From: Himantopus leucocephalus
Lineage: Eukaryota > Chordata > Aves > Charadriiformes > Recurvirostridae
NCBI GenBank assembly: GCA_003993805.1
Contig: RSEF01000014.1
Span: 2,481,941-2,545,940, forward strand
Direction of reading: 5' to 3'
Length of the DNA stretch: 64,000 nucleotides
Positions 36,600 through 46,800 of the stretch are shown piece by piece. Position numbers and translations under genes: made by a program. A model generated the notes under the pieces. The model saw nothing but the letters and a program-made list of their open reading frames with translations. It did not search any database and was not told the DNA's origin. Within the stretch, counting starts at the first letter, position 1. Each line of letters opens with the position of its first letter.

Positions 36600-38250
36600 C
36601 TCAGGCCAGATGTTGAAAGGATCTTAAATGTCTTTTATCACCATCAAAACTCTGGCCTCATCCCTCCTTCAACCCTTGAGCTGTCTGACTCTCCAGATCT
36701 TTCGCCTTAGGAATGTGCCCAAGTTTGTCCTTCGCTGCAGGTGCCACCCCGGCCCCCATCACTGCAGCCACCGCTGAGCGACTCCCGTGACAGCACCCTG
36801 CGCAGCACGGAACGCTTAGCCCCATTCCACGGGGGGGGATGGACCATGAAAAGGGAAAGACATTAAACCATTTGCCTCAAAATCAAACAAATTTTTGAAA
36901 CAGATAGGGATGCAGATTACATGACCCAAAATCCAAGCTCCACATGCTGGCGAGAGAATCCCGACCTCCTGCTTTCCGTCTCCTCCCTCCAGTCTGCAGT
37001 GCCGGACTCGGCTGGAGGGGCACCGCTCACCCTTTGCAGTGACATTTAAAGACTGCTCCTACTCTGAGGGAAGCGTTTGCGTACTGTAACTGTAGCAGTA
37101 TAAATATTACATGAGATTTTTGAAAGAAAAACCTAAAAGCACAAGTGCAACTCATTACTTCCTCAGTAGGGGAAAGATGCTTCCCTAAAATGAATGTCAG
37201 TTGATGAGGAAAAATCCCCCTTTTGAAGAAGTGAGATCTGGGAAAGCATGGGAGGGCCGGCAGCAGGGAAGCTGCCCGCAGAAACCATCTCCACCTGTGT
37301 CAGGACAACGGCCGCAAAACAGTGAAACAGGATTTAAAATACCTGGCTATGCTTTGGACAGAGCAAAGTCGGTTGTAATAACAGGATATTAAAAAAACCT
37401 CACAAAGCTGATTTTGGAGCGCTCTAGCCTTGCCTAGGGCAGGGATGTGTCCCGCTCAGAGGGGCAGACCTCCCCTAACTGCGTTCCCATGCAAACCCTG
37501 TTTGCCGTGGTACACCGCAGGTCGTCTTTAGGCAGCCGCAGTTGTGGGCAGAACTGAGGGAAATCTCCACAGCCGACAAGGGTGAGCAACCTGAACCGAG
37601 GGAGACCTTCCTCCCGAGTCACGCGGGAACCACAAGACCGAAGGACAGAAGTTGGAAGGGGTTTCTGGGTGTTTTCTCTCTTGCAGGGCCTCGCAGCCCG
37701 CTCGGGGAGGATGCAGGGTGCACCCTTCACGGGCTGCGGACTGGAAGTGAGGTTCGCATTAACCCAGTGCCCCGGGATTATACAGCAAATCCACTCTTCA
37801 AACTGATGGCAAAATGAAAATCGGTTTACACTTGGCTGTTTGTTTTCGCAAAACCTTTCTCGTGTTAGCTCCTTACAGAATGGAAATCTCTATTGCAACA
37901 ACAGCAACTGAACAAAGCGGGGCTCAGCAGCAGGCACCCGCAGCGAGCAAGAGTTTTCATAAGGCATCAATTAATTCCCAACTTTTACATCCAATTACAG
38001 CGGTAGCAGAGCCAGCAGACTCGTTAGCTGGGTACAGACTGTGAAAAAGTTAGGTGCTGCCAGCGTTATGGAGAGCGTTCCTTTGGTTTCACGTGTGAGG
38101 CCCTCGTAAATAAGCGTAAGAATGCTGTACCGATTGTAAATGACTTGTCACGCGAACTCCTTGTGTGATGAAGTGTTCACGCTGCTGTCCTGTGGGGTTA
38201 CAGGACTGTGGTTCAGAATCCAAACTGTGAGAAAATCCCAGAAAATGTGT
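36600..38250. other. intergenic spacer between divergent promoters
   Basis: About 1.7 kb of mixed composition between the two CpG islands. ORFs are short and domain-free; no gene supported. Confidence 0.6.
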
Positions 38251-38254
38251 GCTT

Positions 38255-38548
38255 TGGTCCCTGCGCAGGTTGGTGACCACCTCGACACACAGCTTTTGCC
38301 CCCTGGTAGTGTTTTGAAGATTTGGTCCTTGCAGTAAAACATCTTTATAACGACCGCGTACTGCCTAGGTGCCAGGAACTGAATACACGTCAATGTATCA
38401 GAGTCACAACTGCTACAAATCTCACAAAATTAATTTCCTGGGACCTGAACAGTACTTGGTCTTTGTAAAGATGATGATCACATCAGCAGAACACTACTAG
38501 GGGGCAAAAGCTCTGCGTGGAGGTGGGCGCCAACCTGCGCAGCGACCA
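38255..38548. repeat. inverted repeat, 62-bp arms, 170-bp spacer
   Basis: Arm 38255-38316 (contains ctgcgcaggttgg and agcttttgccccct) and the reverse complement of 38487-38548 differ at 8 of 62 positions, no gap (87%). Similarity continues inward with a gap (catcttta...gacc). No target-site duplication seen. Origin unknown. Confidence 0.85.
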
Positions 38549-38879
38549 CAGCGCGTCCCCGTGTCCCCGCGTGCCGCAGGGAGCGCCCCGCGCGCGCTGC
38601 TCCCGCCTCACCCGGGCGCCATCCCGGAGGGTTCAGCGCGCGCACCCAAACCGCCGACCGGCAGGGCGCACACGAGCTCGGGGCGCCTCCGGCCGCATTC
38701 CCCGCGGCTCCGCCGGTTCCCGGTGGGAAAGGCCTGCGGTGGCAGACCGCCGCGGTGCCGCCCCCCGCTGCCGAACCGGCCCCGCCCGCCCCCGCGCGCC
38801 GTGACGCACCGCCCTCCCCCCGCCCAATGGCGGCGCTCGGCGCGGCCGCGCGGCGGCGCAGGCAGTGGGCGCGCGGCGC

Positions 38880-38948
38880 TCCCCGCCCGCCGCTGCCTCC
38901 GCGGGGCCGCCCGGGCGCGGCGCGGCCGCTCCTTCCGCCGGGAGGCAG
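38880..38948 (+). other. TECPR1: possible TECPR1 non-coding first exon
   Basis: The exon with the start codon has only two bases before its ATG, so an upstream 5' UTR exon is required. The best donor is CAG|GTGAGG at 38948, about 120 bp after a CCAAT box. An alternative is CAG|GTGTGC at 39561. The 5' limit is a guess. Confidence 0.35.
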
Positions 38949-39234
38949 GTGAGGGGCGCGCCCCGGCGCCGGGCCCGGGCACAGCCGCTCTCCGCCGGCC
39001 GCGGGGCGGGCACGGCAGGGCGGCGGGAGACGGGGCGGCCGCCGGGCCCCGCGCAGCCCCCGCCGCCTCCCTGCCCCGCCGCCGCCCTTCCCGGCGGGTC
39101 CGGTGCCGGCGGGAGCAGCGAGCGGGGCCGGGGGGAGGTGCCGGGGGGGTCCGCGGGGCGTTGTCGGGCAGCGGGTTCGCGCCGCCGGCACCGGAGACCC
39201 GCTCCCGCCCGCTGCCCGCCGCCCCCTTCCTTCG

Positions 39235-39235
<1 letters not shown>

Positions 39236-39287
<52 letters not shown>
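39236..39287 (+). repeat. 52-G homopolymer
   Basis: Uninterrupted run of 52 G in the TECPR1 CpG island. Able to form G-quadruplex; also a place where assembly length is unreliable. Confidence 0.9.
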
Positions 39288-39288
<1 letters not shown>

Positions 39289-39561
39289 GCTGAGGAGGGC
39301 GCCCTGCCTCAGCGGCCGCCATGTCGGCCCCGGCGCCCGCGGCCCGAGCGGGCCTTAGCGCCGCCTGCAGCGGCAGCGCCCGCCGGCCGCGCCCCGGCGT
39401 TACCGGGGGTCGGCGGGGCCTGAAGCGCGGGGGCCCGCGGGGCCGCGCCGGCCCTCCTGCCTGCGGCGGGGCGGCCTGGCCGGGGGCGGCGGCCCGGGCA
39501 GGGGCTGCGGTCCCGTCAGCGCTGACCTGGCGGAGCTGAGGGAGGAGGAGGAATTCAGCAG

Positions 39562-40641
39562 GTGTGCGGCTGATTTTTTCCGGTCCCCTGAGAACACTGG
39601 GGGACCTCCGCATTCACCGAGATGCGCGGCAGCCGCGAGCGCTGGGCGTCCCGCAGGGTCAGCCCACGGTCCTCTCCCTCTCCCGCAGCACAGCCGCTGC
39701 GAAGGGGCCTAAACTGAGGTCTTAAAAGTAGTTTATAATCCCAAATGCATTTGGGATTTTCCCATGATTGTCTAAACACTCTGCCTCAAAAGTTCACAAG
39801 AAAGAACAAGGAGAAACTCTCGCTTTGTGTGCTTTAAGCCAGTTACGTCTGCCTGGATTATCGTAATTCTGTCCCATCTATATTTTTCCTAAATTCATAA
39901 TCTTTGGAACTTTCACGACCTTTTTCTGAGCTGCTCCGGGTACTTTTCTGCCTGTCTGGACTGTCGTTCCAGGTGCAGGCCTCCATTTGTATATCTGCCC
40001 ACCTTTAACACACCCCAGCATCGCTTTGTGACCAGGCTAGGTAGGTGCCCTCATTGCATTGTCCATAACACCTCCTTTACTCCAGGCTCGCTGGCATTCT
40101 GGTTGCTTAAGATTAAATGCATAATATCTTCCTCTGTTAGGAAGACTGTTTTGCAGAATTTCAAGTGCTGATATTGAAAAGCTTATTTTCATGGCCTTTG
40201 TTTTTCCATGGTACAGTAAGAGGTCGTGGCTTTGTGGAACTGCGATGGGTGGTGTGTGTGGCACCACCATCGTTACCAGCTCTCAAGAGTGAAGCCCACT
40301 GCTATAAACGAGTCTGTGCTGCTTCATCTCAGCTCAGTGCTGACTTCTGTCCTCGGCCTGCCAAAGCTGTCCTGTTAATGCTGTGAGCTCTTGTAGGACG
40401 GGCAGTAGCCTGCTGGTAGCAAGATCTTTCGCATGGATTTTCAGAGCCATCCAAGAGGGTTAACTGCACGGCTGAGACTGAGAGATCTGGCTGCCAGCTT
40501 TGCATGGGTTGTTTTTACAAGATCCTTCTTTGCATCTTTAATTTGACCGATGACGGCTCAGAGCAGAAGTGATCTACAGTAGGTTCGAGATCCATTTTTT
40601 AAACCTGTCATTTTCATTAATACTTCCTTTTTGCCTTTCAG
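39562..40641 (+). other. TECPR1: TECPR1 5' intron region
   Basis: Sequence between the CpG island and the first coding exon, ending in the acceptor tgcctttcag. Nothing else recognised. Confidence 0.6.
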
Positions 40642-40643
40642 AC

Positions 40644-40874
40644 ATGGCCATGCCCAGTTCCCTTTTGTGGGCTGTTGACATTTTTGGGAGGGTTTACACT
40701 CTGTCTACCGTTGGCCAGTACTGGGAGCTCTGTAAGGACACGCAGCTGGAATTCAAACGTGTCTCTGCTGTCAAACAGTGCTGCTGGGGAATAGCCTGCG
40801 ATCATCAAGTATACACCTATGTGTTCTCGGGTGACGTTCCTATCAGATACCAGGAAGAAACCTATGAGAATCAG
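40644..40874 (+). CDS. TECPR1: TECPR1 coding exon 1
   Basis: Residues 1-77, MAMPSSLLWAVDIFGRVYTL and on; acceptor ttcag at 40641. Two ATGs lie six bases apart (40644 gacATGG, 40650 gccATGC). The second aligns with the human start MPNS. The first was chosen as the most upstream. Donor gtatga. Confidence 0.93.
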
Positions 40875-43800
40875 GTATGAAGCGTTGCGGGGGCCTCCAT
40901 CACGCTGCCACGTACTCACCAGAAAAGAACGATAGCAAATCTGTACGTCAGCTGTCTCTACGTGTGTTTCTCACGGGAAGATTGTTTGGTTTTATTTGTT
41001 TTCAGTTTTTACCTGATGCTTCTGAAGAGTATATATGTGCCGAATAGCAGGTTATTCTTTTAATATTTTAATGCCCAAAGGAAGGTTATACTTCCTGGCC
41101 ATTACCAGAAGCAAGACCAGTGTGCACTGCAGCCTGTTTTACGCGAGCAGTTTCAGGCTGGAACGTTCACCCTTTTCACCTGATGGTTTCCTTTCCTTAG
41201 TGACAAATGCACAGTCCCCTTAAGTAAATGTCCAGTGTAACTTCTAGGCAACAAAGGTGCATTATCAAAAATGTATTATTCTTTACAAAATACTGGTTTT
41301 GAATGTTTCAAGGAATTCTGTACTAAAGGTATAACTCTCCAATAAAATACAATATTTCCAGCTTTTCTTGCATAAAAGTGTTAAGATGTCCCTACCTATG
41401 TGACTTACTTCAAAAGAATGTCTTTAAAATAGTATTTTAAATGAAATTTATCTATTTTGGTTTTAAGTTAACCAGAAGTTATTTGAGGAGGAAACCAAAG
41501 GATTTTCTTGAGCACATTTCTCTGACTTGTAATGGGCAATGGGATAAATCTAAGTTGAGAAAAAACATTAACTTACCTACATGGGTAAAAATACAACAAA
41601 TTAATTATATACATTATTTAACATTGATACAACTTTCCAGCCATTTAAGAATGTTCCTTTGGTTATATAAACACGTTCTTTAAAAATGCAAAACTTTAAA
41701 ATTTATTTTATTTGTTATTTTAACACCTTTGTTTTCTTTGTTCTAGGCTATGAAAAAATTGAAAACAAAATACTAGAAAGCACAAAAGGAAATACTCTGC
41801 AAGAGCTAACAATGACAAAATTAAACTCAAATAGTTTACAGATAATGTGCAAAGCAATTTAGCCAGATTCCTAGTAAAAGTAAATAATACTTTGCATAAA
41901 AAATATAGAAGAATTTTGAACCACTCATTTTCCATGTGCCCTAAAATGTCAGTATTACATGACAAATTTTGCTAGTATTTCTATAGTAGGTAAGAGCATA
42001 GGGGAAAAAGAAAAATCACAGCTGCATTGGCAAAAAAACCTAGCAAGTTACTTGTTGTGTAACTGATTAAAGCCAGATTTGGGGGGAAAAAAAACCAAAC
42101 AAACCCTCTTAGTAGCATAAGATACAAGGAAGGTTTACTGATGTTACTGAAGTTGTCTTGACATAGTCTCTGGCACAGAAGCCATGCTGTTTTTCTAGTG
42201 CAGGCAAGATACTAGTCATCTTTCTCAAAGAGAGTAGATCAGAGATCCCAAGGCCGCCTATACAACATTATCCTAATGCTGCAGTGTCATGGTGCCACAC
42301 ACCGCTGAAGAAAAAAGCACTGCTAGTAGTAAAATACATCATCAGGTGTTACTGTTTATGTAGCTGAAAATGACTTGGTTGGGAGTAGCTCTGCAGTCAG
42401 CCTTTCTTTGATACTTGAAAAAGCTTCCTCCAAAGACAACGTTTGCTAGGGCCTTACGGGGTGAACACTTTCTCATTCATCCGAGGAATTTATTCCTCTT
42501 CTACTTCAGAAACAAAGTATCATGACTCCCCAGGACTCTGTAGATGTACCATGAGATAATGTGATCTCAAGTAAAATATTTTATTTATTATTTCTGGCAG
42601 CGTTGGAATCCAGTTGGTGGCTTTTGTGAGAAATTACTGCCCAGTGACCGCTGGCAGTGGAGCGATGTGAGCGGGCTAAAACATCAGCAGCTTGATAGTT
42701 TCACACTGCCTTCACCACACTGGGAGTGGGAGTCTGACTGGTATGTGGATGAAAATATTGGAGGGGAACCAACAGAGAAAGGGGTAGGTCAACAATACCA
42801 AAAAGAGATCTATTCTGGGAATCCTTAGTCTGTAAAAATGAAAGGCACTTAACTTCCCATGGCTGCTTCTTTCTGGGAGATAGCTCAGCTGTAATACAAC
42901 GCAAGGAAGGATCCTGTCTGAAGGCTTTTGAAGTCTATAGGAGCTTCTGTAGAAGCTTTTTCTGTTGATCAGGCCATGAAATGCTGGCAACTGGATGCCA
43001 TTGTTATTTAAGATCTTTACTATGAAGAAAGTAAAATGCTTTACTGTGTCTTGTTTGTTCTGTATATATCATCCTGAGGAATTTGGACATGATTCACTAG
43101 TCATTCGTGGAATTAGCTGATCTGTTAATCAGGGCTGTTGAGACATGCGCAGTAACTTGTATTGTGTTTGTAGGAGTGACTCTTGTGCAGAATTGCGCTG
43201 AGTTATGATTTCAAGCTTTCCCTTGGTCCTGATTTTCATAAAAGAAAACTTCTGTTTGCAGGGCTGGACTTACGCCATAGACTTCCCCAGCACCTACACA
43301 AAGGATAAGAAATGGAATTCTTGTGTCAGACGCAGGAGGTGGATCAGATACAGGAGATACAAATCACGGGATGTTTGGGCAAAGGTTCTGGATATCTTTT
43401 AAATATTAAATAAACTGATTTTCTGAAATAATCAATTACAGGTGCAGGGAAATTCATTTTTAACACTGCTCTGTAGGCTGCACCTGGATTCCTTGACTTC
43501 CAACTTGTAATTCTTGCAAGCATAAATGGAAGGCTGGGATTTTTCAGAGAAACCTGTGGTAATAACGTGCCAAATCTCATGGTAATGCAGTTGGAGGTAG
43601 ATGCTCAGCTCCTCTGCAAATTTCAAACCAACCTTTTAACTTCCTTTGGTGGTTTGACAAAGCACTCTCGAGGTGGCAACTGTCTAGCATCATTCACCAG
43701 CTGTGTCCTTTATCTCTATGAATAACTGTCCTTTAATAATTGTTGTTCCATTGTACAAAAATTGTAATTTGTGATGTTCCAGCTTTCCAGCTCAAAGAAC

Positions 43801-46800
43801 ATCTGTATGCACTGTTCTGCGAGTAAAAATTTCATTTAGTCAGGGGAGGAAACACAGACTTCTTCATGCTGCTTCAGCAGCATTTTCCCTCTCTGCTTAG
43901 AGCAGCCTTGACTGAGAGGAAGACTCTCCGTGCACAGCCACATTAGTAAGTGATACATAAACCAGTCTGCAGGAAACAAGCTAGGCCACCAGCCAAACCG
44001 CCTATCTATTTGCAGTGTCCCCTCTTCCCAATCTTCCTTCTTGTTGCTTCAGGTCGTTTCCCATGATGATCCAGATCAGTTGCCAGACCCTTTCAATGAC
44101 ATCTCCGTTGGAGGATGGGAAATCACGGATGAGCCTCCTGGCCGTTTATCAGTATGGGCGGTTTCTTTACAAGGAAGGGTATGTGCATGTTCCCCAAGTT
44201 TTCTAACATGACTTACTACTGAAAAGGAGCGAAATGCTTTTAAAGCAAGGCAGGTTTGTTATTGTCTTATTTTCGTAAGGAAAGATGCTGTTTGTGCATC
44301 TGGCAGAGGATGTAAAAGCTGCTTTGGGATTACATTATAGTAACTTGTGTTGTAAATAGAAAGGCTTAGTGTGTCACAGGGTTGCTGTTTTATGGAAGCC
44401 TTAAACCTCTATAAACAGGTGAATTTTAAAAACTTGGGCTGAGTGGAGTCTTGTATCCTGAAAAATGCCCAGAATGCAGACTATGGCACTGGTAACAAAG
44501 AGAAGGAGCCTTAAAACCTGATAAAGATTCTCGTGTCTCTGGTGGAGAGTCAGGAATGATTAAAGAAAGAATTTGCAAAATGGTTTTCTAAGACTTAGTG
44601 GTCAAAAAATGATAACCTCCTTACTTGGCAACGTGGAGTCCAGCTCTGGAATGTTTTCAGTTGATTTTCTATTGAAAACTATACATCTTTCTTTTGTTGT
44701 TGTTTTTCAACTTGCCATAAGGTCTCTCCTCTTTTGTGCAGTGCTGTAAAGATTTGATTCTTGCTTTCCTTCCTTCATCCTTACAGCATGTATCCAATAT
44801 TCCTTTGTCTCTAGACAATTTCTAACTTGTGGTCTCACAGGGAAGAAGGTAATACTTTTAACAGATAGCTTGAGATTTCAGTCACACTTGGCACTGCCTG
44901 GAGAGGCAAGCAATCTTGGTTAAATTGTTTAAAATAAAACTCCCTATAGCTCATACTTCAGTAATAAGTGACAAGCATCCCACTCCACAGGCTTACTTGA
45001 CTGACACTGTAAAATGCTTTAATTTCCCAAGTCAAAGTCCCTAGAGAAAGTATTTCTAAATATGAGGATTTAGGACTCGGCAGTCATGTTTTGGAGCACT
45101 CGTACAACTCAGCAGGATGCTTTCTATGTTTGACTCTCGTGTTTTGGCTGTGATCTATAGAAAAGTGCACAGACAGCAGGACCAAGACTGGCAAATGGAC
45201 TGGATGTCACTGAAGGCTGCACAGAGAATGGAGTTTTTTACCCATATTGTAGCAAGCTCTGTTCAGTGAAAGTGAGGTCAGGCTGTCAGCTAACAGTAAC
45301 ATTTTTGTGTCATATATTTGTTCGTTCTTTGTTTATATAACATGCCCTGAAATACACTGAAGTGTTTTTTAAATACACACAGAAGGTGTAGCAATAGGTT
45401 ACTGTACCCAGTCTAGATTCACTTCCATAATAAACGCTAGTCTGTAGAAAAGCCTCCTCCCTTAGTACACGAGGAAATAGTCCAACTGCATAATCAACAT
45501 CCAAAACATACCTTTAAAGGTCAGAGTGCATACACTGCATAAAAAAATCCTGTTGTTAAAGGACTGCTCTTTCCAGTTTGTCTTCATGCTTGCCTCAATG
45601 GTTTCATTGTTGTAGTGATACCTTTCTAAGTTTTATTTGTTTATTTTTTAACTTGTGTAGGTATGGTACAGAGAAAACGTCTGCCATCACAATCCAGAAG
45701 GTGACACGTGGTCTATAATCGCCACTCCTGGTGAAGTTGTACAGATCAGCTGTGGACCATATGACCTCCTTTGGGCAACTCTTTGGGAAGGGCAAGCTAT
45801 TGTGAGAGAAGGAATTGATAGGAATAACCCTCAAGGTAAAGTTTGTTTCATTTAGCTGGAAGCTGTTTTGATTTTATATAGTGTTGAGTGAGAAACTAAC
45901 CTACAATGCCTTCTGGGTTTTGTGTCTTGCAGGAATTTCCTGGAGTACTGTGGAGTCTCCAAGCTCTGAAAATGGGATTATGCACGTCTCTGTGGGTGTT
46001 GATGTGGTGTGGTGTGTTACAAAAGACAGAAAAGTAAGAGGTGTCATGCTCTGGTTCTGTTTTTTTTTTTCCTCCCCTTTTATATCTGCTTTTCTCAAAC
46101 AGGCGTGTAACTTTCCTAGGAAAGATTGGTGATTTGCACTCACTGTCCGCGTGGTTTGGGGAATTCGAGTCCCCCTTGCTGTTACGGGAATACTCTGTGG
46201 TTTGTCATATGCATAGTTGTGTTTAACTTAAGGGAGACTTTCTGCTTTACTCTTGGAAGGAATTTTCTAAACCTGAGTCAGACAGATGTGGTAGGTGGGT
46301 GGGGATGTAAAAAGGGGTCTACTTCTAAGGGGTATTAAGCATCGAAACTGAAGGGGCTCCTAGCTGCTCACTTGTTTCCACATGGTCTGACCTTACATCA
46401 AAAGCAGCAGGGGGAATATTTTCGTCTATCCTTTTCTGTACGATCCTATTTTTTTATCTTGCTACTGTAACTGTTCCCTGTTCCACTTAATGTAGGGTTT
46501 TTGTATTTATTAAGTGACATATCTGTTATTTGTGTGCGTGATTACTTTCTTACTGGGGTTTTAACTTAGAATCATAGAATATCTCGAGTTGGAAGAGACC
46601 CATAAGGATCATCGAGTTGCAGGGAGTCTTAAAGTCTTGAGGAATGTCCTAGAGTGCTCTTGCGCTGGTAGCAATCAAAATCCTGAATTCAAAAACACAG
46701 ATGAATTCTGTGTACGTGTAGTGGTTTTAAGTAACTGAGTTATTGTGGTTTAATGAGTTGCTACTTGTCAGCTGAGCTGTGGTAACAGACTCTGTCCAGC

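Larger units (their letters stand above)
38500..39680. promoter_or_regulatory. TECPR1: CpG island and TECPR1 promoter
   Basis: Dense CpG island 1-2 kb upstream of the first TECPR1 coding exon. Contains a CCAAT box (38824-38828, in cgcccaatggcggcg), a good donor gcag|gtgagg at 38948/38949, a 52-G run and a YY1-like GCCGCCATG at 39315-39323. Long ORFs here come from GC bias. Confidence 0.75.
42784..45660 (+). other. TECPR1: TECPR1 introns around exons 3 and 4
   Basis: Introns 42784-43261, 43385-44052 and 44179-45660. Apart from the AATAAA just after exon 3, nothing is recognised. Confidence 0.75.

Noticed and set aside
38478..39613. Long ORFs on both strands in the TECPR1 CpG island (up to 326 aa)
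   Set aside because: Composition-driven: Ala/Gly/Pro/Arg-rich, overlapping on several frames, crossing the 52-G run, no domain. GC-rich DNA has few stop codons.
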